DNA from: Agapetus fuscipes
Lineage: Eukaryota > Arthropoda > Insecta > Trichoptera > Glossosomatidae
DNA length: 64,000 nt
Assembly: GCA_951799405.1 (NCBI GenBank)
Contig: OX637353.1
Coordinates: forward strand, 2,666,001-2,730,000
Direction of reading: 5' to 3'
The stretch's first letter is position 1, and each line of letters begins with the position of its first letter. Of the stretch, positions 45,197 to 56,269 are shown piece by piece. The notes beneath the pieces are model-generated. The model ran no database searches and was not told the DNA's origin. It was given only the letters and a program-made list of their open reading frames with translations. Position numbers and translations under genes: made by a program.

Positions 45197-45724
45197 AAAC
45201 ATTATTCTCCCTAGAAGAAATATTACACACTCAAAATTTTTTAAGTGTGTAATATCCCTTATCCCTTATCTTTATAAAAATCAACGGCCTCCCCATACAA
45301 AATAATTGTGCGTTAATGGCATTCAAACTGAAGAACTCCTGAACAGATGCACGTCATATTCACAACAAATATTGTTCAGGACTTGGGATGTGCTTCCTCA
45401 TCATTAGTAGATTTTAAATTGTTGTTTTTTAAATAAATAAACATGATCAATCACAACACCTTTTTATGTACAACCTATGCGAGAAACAAAACTCATTTTG
45501 ACATTCGAATTTCAAATAAATTGCCAGCACTTCAACATAGGCGTCAAAGTTGCCATCGTTGCCATTGCCAAGTCGATTCTTTTTCGGTTGAATTCCGTTG
45601 AGTACCTACCTACCTATATTTTTTATTCATTTCAAAATTATACTTCAACCAGTTATAACATGTATTTTTTAGAAATAATGACGATCGATTAGGTCAACTT
45701 TTTATATGAAACCATACTTATGCG

Positions 45725-48010
45725 GCATTTAATTTTTTTTAAGTATTATTACAATATACAATCTAAGTTGCATAGACGCATTAACATTTATAATTCATAT
45801 TCAATGCACTCCTGCACGGAGACACGAGTGAGTTTGCGCTTACAAATGCTGCATGTGTATTTACAAATAAAAATTTCAGTCTCTCATGACCATAAGCCCT
45901 GCAAATTTTGCTGACCTTTTCAGAAACAGGGTACACATTTGTTAAGTGAACCCCTTTATGCGATATGGGTGGTAAGCCTCATACTAACCCTTAAGTCAAG
46001 GAATTTGAGTTTGAAAAATCCTTAAACAACGGTAATCTTAATTTATAATCTAAAGTTGCAAAAAAAGTTATTTGATGATTCAAATTGAATGCACGCCCAC
46101 AAACTGGCAAATGTCATTTCACGCTAACATATAGTTGTGGCGCTTGATTTTTTTTAAATATTAGAATATATAATCTAAGTTGCACAGATACAATAACTTT
46201 TATAATTCATATTCAATGTATGCCCCCCTGGAGACACAAGTGTGTTCGCGAATATAAATGCTGCATGTTAACTAACAAATTAAATTTAAGGCCTGTAATG
46301 AACATAAGCCCTGCAACTTTTGCCAACCTTTTCAAAAACAGGGGAAACATTTGTCAAGTGAACCATTTTTTGCGATATGGATATACAGGCTCACACTAAC
46401 ATATAAGTCAAGGAATTTGAGTTTGAAATATCCTTCAACAACGTTAAATTTAATTTATAATCTAAAATTGCAAAAAAAGTTATTTGATGATTCAAATTGA
46501 ATGCACGCCCACAAACTGGCAAATGTCATTTCACGCTAACATATAGTTGTGGCGCTTGATTTTTTTTAAATATTAGAATATATAATCTAAGTTGCACAGA
46601 TACAATAACTTTTATAATTCATATTCAATGCATGCCCCCCTGGAGACACGAGTGGATTCGCGCTTATAAATGCTGTATGTGAACTTACAAATTCAAATTA
46701 AGGCCTGTAATGAACATGAGCCCTGCAACTTTTGCCACCCTTTTCAAAAACAGGGGAAACATTTTTCAAATGAACCATTGTTTGCGATATGGGTATTCAG
46801 GCTCATACTAACCCATAAGTCAAGGAATTTCTAATCTAATCTAAGCTGCAAGGATATATATCATTTAAGATTTATATTCAATGCATTCCCACAAGCAGAC
46901 ATGTATGATTTCGCGCTGGCACATGCCGCATGTGGACCTACATTATAAAACCCAATCTCAAATGAACATAAGCCATGCAATTCTTGCCATCCTTACCTGA
47001 AACAGGGGTGACATTAAAAAAGTGAACCATTTTTCACAGTATGGGTGGTCAGCCGCATACCAACCTATCAGTCAAGGATTTGAGTTTGAAAAATCCTTAA
47101 ACAACGTTAATCTTAATTTGTAATCTAAAGTTGCCAAAAAAACTTATTTGATGATTAAAATTAAATGCACACCCATAAGCTGGCAAATGTCATTTCACGC
47201 TAACATTGTGGCACTTGATGTTTTTAATATTAGAATATACATCTAAGTTGAATAGATACATTTTATAATTCATATTCAATGCATGCTTCCATGGAGACAC
47301 GAGTGAGTTCCCGCTTAAAAATGCTACATGTGAACTTACAAATTAAAATTAAGGCCTCTCATGCACATAAGCTCTGCAACTTTTGCCGACCTTTTCAGAA
47401 ACAGGGGGAACATTAGTTAAGTGAACCCATTTATGCGATATGGGTGGTGAGCCTCATACTAACCCTTAAGTCAAGGAATTTGAGTTTGAAAAATCCTTAA
47501 ACAACGGTTATCTTAATTTATAATCTAAAGTTGCACAAAAGAGATTTGATGATTCAAATACAATGCACACCCACAAGCTGGCAAATGTTTTTTCACGCTA
47601 ACATATAATTGTGGCACTTGATGTTTTTAATATTAGAATATTAATCTAAGTTGCATAGATACATTTTATAATTCATATTCAATGCAAATCAATTCAAATA
47701 TAATTCACACGCTCAGGCTGGCAAATGTTTTTTCACGCTAACATATAATTGTGGCACTTGATGTTTTTAATTTTAGAATATAAATCTAAGTTGCATACAT
47801 ACATTTTATAATTCATATTGAATGCATGCCCCCAAGCAGACATGAGTGAGTTTGCGCTTACAAACGCTGCATGTGTAATTACAAATAAAAATTTCAGCCT
47901 CTCTTGACCATAAGCCCTACAACTTTTGCCGGCCTTTTCAGAAACAGAGAAACATTCGTTCAGTGAACATTTTTTTAAGGTAACTATGGGAGGTCAGACT
48001 CATACCTCAT
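45725..48010 (-). repeat. Tandem array of about 410-bp units built from SINE-A
   Basis: The marker 'c(g/a)cttgat(g)ttttt..atattagaatat' recurs at 45726 (diverged), 46141, 46553, 47212, 47615 and 47755, giving units of about 416, 412, 659, 403, 140 and 256 bp. Each unit holds one nearly complete minus-strand SINE-A1 (about 255 bp) plus a linker of about 150 bp that itself carries a second, truncated SINE-A tail. The 659-bp unit equals 412 bp plus one inserted SINE-A2 (46829-47070). The 140-bp unit is a partial repeat. The array therefore amplified as a dimeric block, not by independent insertion. Confidence 0.85.
46829..47070 (-). repeat. SINE-A2 inserted into the third array unit
   Basis: It begins 'ctaatctaatctaagctgc' and ends 'ataccaacctatcag', of A2 subtype by 'gccgcatgtggacctac'. 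It is flanked by 'tcaaggaattt' and 'tcaaggattt', which could be a target duplication, though the word also occurs at the SINE-A head, so recombination is possible too. Confidence 0.7.
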
Positions 48011-48158
48011 GCTTCATACAAGATACTCAGAACATGAAAGAACTAAATAACCCTTTTACCGCAATTTTTTTTCAAATTACTTCTTAAAGCATTTAATTAC
48101 TATGAAGGAGGTGTGAGGAAAAATTATTGCGAAGCCAGACATACACTGCCCGAAGGGC

Positions 48159-48196
48159 CTAGCAGACAGCCGTGCGCAGCATGGTCAGTCTGCTAG
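48159..48196. repeat. Perfect 9-bp inverted repeat
   Basis: CTAGCAGAC at 48159-48167 and its inverse at 48188-48196 enclose 20 bp. A second small hairpin, gcccgaagggc, lies just upstream. It resembles the hairpin-plus-CTAG ends of Helitron-type elements, but no partner end was found. Confidence 0.35.
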
Positions 48197-48220
48197 TTTC
48201 AGTAATAAGTAAAACATCTT

Positions 48221-48472
48221 TTTAGGTTGGTATGAGGCTGACCACCTATACTGTACAAAATGGGTCACTTTGCCAATGCCACTCCTGTTCCAGGGAAGGT
48301 CGGCAAAAGTTGCAGGGTTTATATTTCATTGGAGGCTTAAATTTTTATTTGTAAGTACATGTTCAGTATTTGTAAGCGTGAACTTACACGTGTTTGTTTG
48401 AGGGCATGCATTTGATATGAGTTTTGAATGTTAACATACCTTTCTTTCCAGTTAAAGCTTACAGATTATAGA
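48221..48472 (+). repeat. SINE-A copy, full length (A1)
   Basis: The head 'aggttggtatgaggctgacc' and the core 'cagtatttgtaagcgtgaac' are intact, as is 'gggcatgcatttgatatgag'. The tail 'cttagatt' is disturbed by a short insertion. The copy lies in the opposite orientation to the neighbouring array. Confidence 0.85.
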
Positions 48473-48912
48473 ATGACACCTATTAGTTTGATTTTGAAGT
48501 AATAAATATTTCCCTTAAAAAATCTTCCAGATTGAACAAGTGCCTGTATACAAATAAATAGGTAGGTAAATATCTTGTCGATATTTTTCATTAAGTATTC
48601 CATTAAAATATTTTAGTATTGATGAAGCCTTTTAGAATATTCTGGTGTCTCTTTGATGTCGTCTTAGTAATGAAGGCTGTATTATAATGATGCCGATGAT
48701 AAACGACATAATCCCCGTAGGAATAAGTATTCAGCTCTGATGAAAGTCAACGAAATTAGTAAAGAAAATAAAACTGTAGCTTTTTCCATTGCACTAGGGT
48801 TGGCCAGAGAGTTGAAGAATTACAACCGTCGTACACTTTTAGATTATTTTTTTGGCCTTGGTTGCAGTGAGCTACGAATTTATTATATCTTCTAAAATAC
48901 CTAGTATAAAAG

Positions 48913-49234
48913 CGTTTTTTTTTTAAATCCTGTGCGGGAGACTCCCTAGATTCTAGAGTTCTCCCTAGTTCTCCCTGACACTTGTTGTAGTGCCGCAGAG
49001 GTGTACGAGCTTGGTCATCGCTGCAAAGCGCCAATACTTAAGCAAGACCTAGTTGCTGTAAGGCTGGATGGACCTTTGGTGATCGATCATTGGTAAAGGT
49101 TTATGAATTTTTCAACCCAGCGAAAAGCAAATTTGAAAATATAAATGGTATATTTTTTGTGCTCCGCCGGGATTCGAACCCACAACTTTCCCATTCAGAG
49201 TCCACAGTGTTACCATTGAGCTACGGTCCGGTCT
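48913..49234 (-). repeat. SINE-C, long 3' variant
   Basis: On the minus strand the head has 'gaccggaccgtagctcaatg' (A box) and 'gggttcgaatccc' (B box) ending ggagcac. The body is as in other copies, but the 3' end continues with 'gagtctcccgcacaggattt'-type sequence as in 59188-59570, defining a second 3' variant. Confidence 0.85.
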
Positions 49235-49451
49235 TTTTTTTTTTATTACTTCAATTGTACGATATTCATTCAAAATTTATGAAACATTGCATAAAAATTT
49301 ATTCAAAATATGTCAACATTTTGAAAATCCCAACTTAGATTTTTTTTCTCTAAAAGCACACAGTAATAAAATAACATAGAGTACGAATGGGGGAAAACAT
49401 AAAATCTTATTCAATGCCCTTACAAGCAACGTAAAACTTTAACAGCACTTT
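49235..49451. other. Short unique spacer
   Basis: A T-run and AT-rich sequence; nothing recognised. Confidence 0.4.
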
Positions 49452-49660
49452 ATATCCTAAATTTGCCGGTTTTGTTTCTTACACTTAAGGAGCTTAGCAA
49501 AGGAGTGACAGGAATGAAAAATTCAGGCATGTTAATAAAAAAAAAAATTATAAAGGTTAAAAAAATTATATAACTTTAAATTTGTCACAACAATTTTTTT
49601 TTTTAAAAAACACGTTTTTTCACATTTTTAGCGTTTTTTTCGTGTGTGCTTTATTTTTTA
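49452..49660 (+). repeat. Single arm of the 19148-20004 foldback family
   Basis: 'ttgccggttttgtttcttac', 'cttagcaaagg', 'tcaggcatgtta', 'aaaacacgttttttcacattttt' in order and 'tttcgtgtgtgct' follow the left arm of the foldback element. No inverted second arm follows. Confidence 0.7.
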
Positions 49661-50301
49661 ATGTATATTTAAAGAATCAAGCACATTTAATTGTAATAAA
49701 AACTTGACCTGCCTAATGCCTGTAGTTGCTAGCACTAACGTTCAGAGCACGTTGTAAAGTTGGTAAAATAAAATCTTCACGTGTAAAGTGTAAAACTGTA
49801 AGGACAAAGGTACGAGTATGTTACAAAGTTAATTTTTATCTATTTGCTATCCTTTATTATATTACCCTTCGTGGTCGTCCATTGCTTAGAATTCGATTTT
49901 CAAAATTAATGCCATCACAGCAGAAATACATTCACGACGTATGGAAAATCAAATTTTGTATATATGCTGCAAAACAGTACCATTCATGTATGTGTTCGAG
50001 AAACACACTCCAATATCATATAACTTCTTTCAATATTTACAAAAAAAATTTTTTTTTTCGTAAAACAGTAGTTTTTAGTAGAAGTAATTATAATTTCTGA
50101 AAAAAGTAGTTTTTAAAAAGCCGCTTAATTTTTTAGACCTCTATTTGTTTTGTATTGAAATGTAAGAAAATGTATGGAAAATGTAAAAAGACTTAATAGA
50201 CATCTAGCGGCAAAATTCGAAAGTTTTTTTTTTACGATATTTTTTTTATTTGATACAAATAAAAAAAACCACAAACAAGAAAAATAAAAATGGATTTAAA
50301 T
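49661..50301. other. AT-rich sequence, nothing recognised
   Basis: A 124-codon frame at 49726-50100 is lysine- and phenylalanine-rich and has no domain; taken as chance. Confidence 0.45.
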
Positions 50302-50474
50302 CTGTAATCTTAGTTGCAGAGGATATATTCATTTACAGCTCTCAGATGCATGCCCATAAACAAACACGTGTAGTTCGCGCTTACAAATGCTGAATGTGTA
50401 CTTACAAAAAAAAAACAAACCTCTAATGAACATAAGCCCTACGACTTTTGCCGACCTTCCCTGACACAGAGGTC
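50302..50474 (-). repeat. SINE-A copy, head truncated
   Basis: The tail and core of an A1 copy are present up to the hairpin ('ccctgacacagaggt'); the head is missing where the next copy begins. First of three head-to-tail copies. Confidence 0.8.
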
Positions 50475-50583
50475 TATAATCTAAGTTGCAAGGATGTATA
50501 AAGATTCAAAGGTCATTTACAATGCATGCCCACAAACAAACTTTTGCCTGTAAATTTTGCCAACCTTCCCTGGAACAGGGGTC
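50475..50583 (-). repeat. SINE-A copy, head truncated and core deleted
   Basis: It begins 'ctataatctaagttgcaagg' and breaks off at the hairpin ('cctggaacaggggtcc'), the same point as the preceding copy. Second of three. Confidence 0.8.
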
Positions 50584-50835
50584 CAATCTAATCTTATCTA
50601 AGCTACAAAGATATACATCATTTAAGATTTATATTAAATGCATTCCCACAAGCAGACACGCATAATTTCGCGCTAACACATGCCGCATGTGGGCCTACAA
50701 TATAAAAACCCAATCTCAAATGAACATAAGCCCTGCAACTCTTGCCGTCGTTCCCTGAAACAGGGGTGACATTGGCAAAGTGAACCATTTTTACAGCATG
50801 GGTGGTCAGCCGCATACCAACCTATAAGTCAAGGA
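50584..50835 (-). repeat. SINE-A2 copy, full length
   Basis: It runs from the (aatct)n tail to the head 'ccaacctataagtcaaggaa', A2 subtype by 'gccgcatgtgggcctac'. Third of three head-to-tail copies. Confidence 0.85.
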
Positions 50836-51020
50836 ACATACACGACAAATTTCATTTTTTTAAATCAACAAATAATAATATGTGTGGACATCAAAACTAA
50901 AAACAAAACGAATTTCAATTTAATTGAAATATTAAGTCTAATTTTACTTTCTTTTAATTTGGATCTGTTATGTGTATAAGTAAATAAGAATTTTTGTAAA
51001 TCATTTATATTTTTTGTGCT

Positions 51021-51278
51021 CCTTGACTGATAGGTTGGTGTGAGGCTGACCAACCGCGCTGTAAAACTCGGTTCACTTTTGCCAATGCCACGCCGGTTCA
51101 GGGAACGGCGGCAGGAGTTGCAAGGTTTATATTCACGTGAGGTTTTGTTTATTTGTATGTACACATGCAAAATGTGAAGGCGCGAACCTACATGTGCCTG
51201 TCTGTGGGCATGCATTTAATATGAGTCTTAAATGTTAACATATCTTTGCAGCTTAGATTATAGGTTATAGATAGATAG
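51021..51278 (+). repeat. SINE-A copy, full length
   Basis: The 5' end TCCTTGACTGATAGG and 'ggttggtgtgaggctgacc' give a good estimate of the element's start. The tail is 'cttagattataggttataga' plus (gata)n. Length is about 258 bp. Confidence 0.85.
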
Positions 51279-51284
51279 CCTCCA

Positions 51285-51372
51285 ACATTACAGATCAACC
51301 GCCATTTCTTTCTGTCCTTACATAATTCTTACATTTCCTCCAGAATCATAACCTTCTTAATACAGGCTCTTA
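51285..51372 (-). mobile_element. LINE-R 3' end scrap
   Basis: 'ccgccatttctttctgtcct' and 'tcctccagaatcataacctt' parallel 9700-9750 and 52165-52230. It sits between two SINE-A pieces. Confidence 0.4.
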
Positions 51373-51380
51373 ATTTTGTT

Positions 51381-51455
51381 GGGTGACATTGGCAAAGTGC
51401 AACATTTTTTAACAGTTTGGGTGGTCAGCCTCATACCAACATATAAGTCAAGGAC
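51381..51455 (-). repeat. SINE-A head fragment
   Basis: 'ggtgacattggcaaagtgca' and 'gtggtcagcctcataccaac' to 'aagtcaagga' match the head third only. Confidence 0.75.
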
Positions 51456-51647
51456 TATGATGGAGCAAATTAAAACCGGTTTCGTTTTCTTATTTCCTTT
51501 TAGTTTTCTTTCTTTTGTTAAAAGACTTTTTACAAAAACTGCATTTTTTATTTTACATGTTCTCTAATATAACAAGTTTTAACGCAAGAAAACTATGTGC
51601 AATATACACATTGCCTAATGTTAAGGGGTTGGGCTGTGTAGCAGCCA

Positions 51648-51664
51648 GGGGCGGAGCCCCTAGT
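51648..51664 (+). repeat. Hairpin followed by CTAGT, Helitron-like 3' end (weak)
   Basis: GGGGC and GCCCC pair around gga and run into CTAGT. Helitrons end in CTRR with a short GC hairpin just upstream, and insert in front of T. No 5' TC end or second copy was found. Confidence 0.25.
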
Positions 51665-51742
51665 ACATCTATAATATAACAAGATTTTTTCGGGCTAATT
51701 ATTGTATCGTAATGTTTTTATGCCCCACGTTGGGCGCCATAG

Positions 51743-51779
51743 TGTAATGTAAATAATAGATTAATATAGTTATACATCT
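51743..51779 (+). repeat. 5' start of the solo-LTR family
   Basis: It begins TGTAATGTAAATA and matches the start of the inverted LTR that ends at 52696. It breaks off at a SINE-A insertion; the next piece of the same LTR may resume at about 52236-52280. Confidence 0.65.
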
Positions 51780-51785
51780 ATAATA

Positions 51786-52026
51786 ATCTATAATGTAAGT
51801 TGCAAGGATATATTCATTCAAAGCTCTCAGATGTATGCCCACAAACAAACACGTGTAGTTCGCGCTTACAAATGCTGATTGTGTACTTACAAATAAAATC
51901 CAAACCTCAAATGAACATAAGCCCTGCAACTCTTGCCGACATTCCCTGAAACAGGGGTCACATTGGCAAAGTGAACCATTTTTTACAGTATGGGTGGTCA
52001 GCCTCATATCAACCTATAAGTCAAGG
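51786..52026 (-). repeat. SINE-A copy, near full length, inside LTR sequence
   Basis: It runs from 'ctataatgtaagttgcaagg' to 'tatcaacctataagtcaagg'. Subtype is A1. With the LINE-R scrap at 52155-52235 it separates two pieces of one LTR. Confidence 0.85.
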
Positions 52027-52154
52027 AATACGAGTAATAAATAACATTTAAGTATAAGAAAACAACAAAACCTTAAAAATAAATCTATACAAAAAAAGTA
52101 AAAAATGTCTTATGCAAAAAATGTAGCAAGCCAATAAACCAACATTAAAAATCA

Positions 52155-52235
52155 GCATTGCAGATTAGCCGCCACTTCTTCCTGTCCTTGCATACTTCTT
52201 TCATTTCATCCAGAGTCATAACTTTTAACATATAG
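52155..52235 (-). mobile_element. LINE-R 3' end scrap
   Basis: 'gccgccacttcttcctgtcc', 'ttgcatacttctttcatttc' and 'atccagagtcataac' in order match the plus-strand text at 9690-9750. Confidence 0.5.
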
Positions 52236-52696
52236 GTATACATATTACATCGTAGGTAGTAATAGTTATTATGGCATTAGGTTCGAAAAGTCTATAAATT
52301 AAAACACACAGGTCTTCTTTCAGGATCTTTATTTACACTTAATCAATTTTACAAATTTATATTTATTTTTAACTCTTTTGGTAACACAAATCTATTTTTC
52401 ACAGTTTGGTATCGTTTACACTCTTTAAATCAAAGCCAACTATCGCACTCACTCAGCACACTCAATTCTCCGCCTTATATACTTCACAGACAGTACTTTC
52501 CAGTGACTAATTTTGCCAGCACATTCCCGAATATTCTTCCAAGTTCGAGACTACAAAAGGATCATTTAATTTCTAGATTTCTTAGGTCTATTGGTACCTA
52601 CGGTGTACACCTATATTAATCTCCTTTTGAAATAATTCTATAATAACTATTATTACCTACGATGTATAACTATATTAATCTACTATTTACATTACA
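52236..52696 (-). mobile_element. LTR copy on the minus strand, joined to an opposite-strand piece
   Basis: From 52696 leftward (TGTAATG start) to about 52286 the sequence matches the LTR at 5205-5633, including 'tatataagg', AATAAA, and the 3' block 'agacctgtgtgttttaattt'. At about 52236-52280 the text instead matches the LTR start in plus orientation. With 51743-51779 this makes an inverted pair of LTR starts around one LTR body. Confidence 0.7.
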
Positions 52697-53640
52697 GCTC
52701 ATATTTATTTAAAGTAACTACATACGTAACAACTTAAAAATACAATGAAATAGATAGAACTCATTATCTATGTTATTCCACCTCTTTCGTTGGATTGAGA
52801 AATTTATATAAAAGCTTAGAAGTGAGGATTCACCACCATGTTGCTAAAATGTGATTGAAAAGTTGCTAATGCGATGGATGGAAAACTTTTATTTTAAAAA
52901 TTAGCAATACCATTTCAGAAAAAACATGAATACTTTGTGGGAAAAAATGTAATCCCTTTGAGTACCGGCTTTGGAAAATCATTTTCCAAAAACGGGATGA
53001 AAAGCTGCGAATTGATAAAATCAAGGGTGAACACTTGATAGAAGCAAAAGCAGGAAACAAATACTGAGGATGAAGACAAATACTGAATATTAATGCGGAA
53101 GGGATTTGCAACAAATTTTAAACTAGAATCCATTGAGAATAATAATAATAAATGTATTTATTTCGAAATGCCAATGCACTTGTCTATTGTGAGTTGCTAG
53201 CGCCTGAGATTAGGCAATTTCTAAGGTTTGTTTGAAGTAGAGAAAAAAACCTTTTTTAAATTATTTAACTGTATCTGTAGCTCTGTCACTATTCCACTAG
53301 AGCTGGTGAGACCTTTTTAACGGGGATTATTTTTTTGGTCATTTCTTTACATGCTTGAAATTCACTGTATGTATGACCTTTAAGATATAAAAAATCTCCT
53401 CGATATTTTTACATTTTTGGAAAATCACGGCACCGCTCTCGCTACAAATGTATTTGTTTATTTGCGAGTTGTGAAGCTTATGATGCTTTCATCTCTTTCT
53501 TGTTTAAGTGAGTGAAATAAATAAAAGTTTGCACATGACAATTTGCCGCCAAAAAAAATGTTTTTGTTTGTTTACCTCTCAAATATAATTTTAAATGAGT
53601 GTTGTGTATATTTAACTCGATTTAAAAGAAATAACATGAA
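52697..53640. other. Intergenic sequence, nothing recognised
   Basis: A LINE-R end-like word at about 53288-53310 ('attccactagagctggtgag') is the only match. Confidence 0.4.
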
Positions 53641-53838
53641 ATGCCAAAATATTTTATCGTTGATTTGAATGAAAAAAATGTATGTTTGGTTTTGTCGGAT
53701 GATTTATTTGATGCTTTTTTGTCATTTTTCGTGAGTTACACTTCTACGAGGTTGGAATTCCCTATGGAGCACCAATTAAAACAATACGTTGCATCTCTTA
53801 AGCTGATTACACCGTCGCGTCAATCATTCTTGGATTAA
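53641..53838 (+). CDS. Hypothetical small ORF, 65 codons (weak)
   Basis: From an ATG the frame reads MPKYFIVDLNEKNVCLVLSD and continues with ordinary codon variety to ITPSRQSFLD and a stop. Composition is unlike the low-complexity chance frames around it. No domain is recognised. It lies 130 bp left of an inverted repeat (53974-54144), so it might be a piece of an unidentified transposon. A minus-strand frame (53824 to about 53937) overlaps its end and is also open; only one of them can be a typical coding stretch. Confidence 0.2.
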   Translation: MPKYFIVDLNEKNVCLVLSDDLFDAFLSFFVSYTSTRLEFPMEHQLKQYVASLKLITPSRQSFLD

Positions 53839-53973
53839 AAACTGATTAATTTTCATCTCAGCATTTTTCACATAGTCGAAATTGATGTTGTTGGTACCGT
53901 CCAAGGTCCGAGCAGCATTCAGTGTTGCCTCGATCCTTTATAAAATGACATTTGACTGGAGACGACGACTTCT

Positions 53974-54144
53974 GAAGCGCTATTCTGCTAAATTCCTTAC
54001 GACCTTAAGGTGAAAAGCTGGCGATTCGTGTCCAAAAATAAGAGGTACTGTGATTTTGTATCTATGGAGTTCTTTCGCAAGCGCTAGCATTCTCGGGCGT
54101 GTATGGATATCCTAAGTGTAAGGAATTTAGCAGAATAGCGCTTC
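53974..54144. repeat. Perfect 27-bp inverted repeats, 171-bp unit
   Basis: The arm at 53974-54000 starts gaagcgctattctgc, and its exact inverse lies at 54118-54144. Just inside, similarity continues weakly ('gaccttaagg' against an inverse of 'cctaagtgta'). No target duplication is obvious. It could be a short MITE. Confidence 0.6.
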
Positions 54145-56269
54145 GGGTGTATGGATTTTTGACTTAGAAACCAGATGTAAATTTGAAAATTTGTGAATCT
54201 TGTGACATTGATTTGAAATATTTTAAATGCTGACAAATATATATTCAATTCCTTAGGAGTTGAAATCATTCGAATTTCGAGCTAGGCGTTATTTTTGTGC
54301 GTAATATAAAAAAAACCTCTAATATATGGTTCTGTACACTCATCACCATACCCTCTTTTAAATAGGCCAGAAGGAGGTTGCAAAGAAAATGAGGAAACGA
54401 AAGTAGAAGAACAATGTTCACAAAATATTATGAACAATTTCATAGAAACGAGATTTGCATAAGTTATAACAGTAAGTGAGGTTTTGATCGTGTTTGGCTC
54501 GCGGCTTTCTTTAAAATTCGGTCCATATTTTGCTATCGCGAAGTTTGGAGTAGAACTTCCCACTGTGAATAGGCAATGGGGTAATTATTGGAACCGCTTG
54601 TTTTGGTTGATGGGATATTTCTCTTTGAAAGTAAGAAAGTAAGAAAGAAGAAGGAAGAGAAGGGCGAGAAGCCGGAAGACGAGAACAAGCGGAGAGATGG
54701 AAGTATAATCGCATAGATTGGAGATAGCAAATTGCTCAATCCAGTTGACTTATAAAATGGAAAGACAGACGACAAATAACAAGATGTATACAAAAATGTT
54801 TCAAAGTGTTCTTACAATGCAAAACATTTAACATCTAAATAACAAGTAAATGAGAGAAAGTAGTTATAGATATTAAATGCAGAGTAGGTACTTGTTATCC
54901 TTTTATTTTTTTTTTAAATTTGTACAGGTTTAAATGAATAAACTCATGACTTCGAAAAATGTAAGAAAAAGTCAACAAAACCCACATAAAATTACCAAGA
55001 TACTTCTTTGAAAGACTTAAACAAAAATACACAGATTTATACAAACATCCTAAAAATGAGATATTTAATTACATTTAAGGTTTACATTCCGTGCACAACA
55101 GGAAAGTGTTTGCATGTATAGGTGTGTATTTATACCAACGAAAACGTGAGTAAAAATAAACATAGACCCCCTTATTCATAAAAAGGTTTTAATTTTTAAA
55201 CCAGCATAAAGTCAGATTTCCCATACTAATAAACTCGTTTCTCTCTGGTTTCGGGTTCAACCAATCTAATGAATAAGGCCGAAAGTCTAAAACAGTTGCT
55301 GCGTTTTTGTGGAAAGGCTGTGATATTTCCAGAGTGTACTTATTTTACAGTCGTTGCACTGTTTTTAATTGTAAACGATAATATTAATTAATAAAGACCA
55401 AAATAAATATAAATAATAAGGTTCCTAAAATAATCTGATATGGTGGTTTAGTTATTAACAAGCTTATACAAGCAATCATAAAGTCATAAATAGACGTGAT
55501 GACGTAAGCACAGAGTTCTAAATACGTATATAATCGCCTCTGAGTATTTCCCTTATAAGGACCATGCACCACTGTGATGTACCACTGGCCCATTTCTTGA
55601 ACGTCAGTGAGTGGCAACATTTGTGCCGTAGAAGAGTTTTTCACAATTTTAATCGTTTTCTACCACGAACGAAAAAAAATCTACTTATAGGATTAAAATG
55701 CTAGAGTAAGCACCTCACGACCCATGTATAATATCTGTAGAGTGCCAGTTAGAAAATATAACAAAAAACTTAATGAATTTTGTTCATTCTTGACAAGTAA
55801 AGCAAAATTTGCTTTAATTTAATTACTTTGAACTGATGCAGGTAGTGAGGAACATCAAGCGAAGATAAATTATTGACTTTTTCAAAACCAGAAGAGTTCA
55901 ATATATTCTAAAACTAGAAACATGTTTTTAAGTTCTTTCTAACTAAAAATGAATTCAGTGATCTAAGATCGTAGATGACAATTTTTTTTTTTTTTAAATA
56001 TTAATAATATAAAAATAACGGCGAGTGAATTGTATTCTTCATCACAAATTTATTTATTTAAAAAGTGTACCCCTTTCTCTTATAGTCGGCAGCAACAACT
56101 ACATGGATTTATTAAATTGTAATTTAAAATTCAAGCGGATTGAAATATTAAAATTTGAGTGGCTTTCACTCTCAAGAAGATCTCTAAATATTATCGATGA
56201 ATTTGCACCAAAGAAATCATTGTTTTGTGTGCATTACTAAAAATGCCATGACAATCATCGATCTATTCT
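54145..56269. other. AT-rich intergenic sequence, nothing recognised
   Basis: Overlapping minus-strand frames at 54511-54793 are serine/leucine-rich and arise from a GA-rich tract (54625-54700). No gene is supported. Confidence 0.5.

Noticed and set aside
45725..48010. CRISPR-like array
   Set aside because: Repeats are about 410 bp, built of SINE sequence, in animal-like DNA; repeat and spacer sizes do not fit CRISPR.
49726..50100. 124-codon plus-strand frame
   Set aside because: Lysine-, phenylalanine- and tyrosine-rich with poly-A/T tracts, no domain, no good start context; treated as chance.
50865..51215. 116-codon minus-strand frame
   Set aside because: Most of it is antisense of a SINE-A copy; the same peptide pattern appears wherever a SINE-A frame happens to be open (51699-52007, 50618-50815, 18442-18624).
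54511..54793. Secreted or membrane small protein on the minus strand
   Set aside because: The leucine/serine/phenylalanine run derives from a GA-rich simple tract on the other strand; three overlapping frames are equally open.
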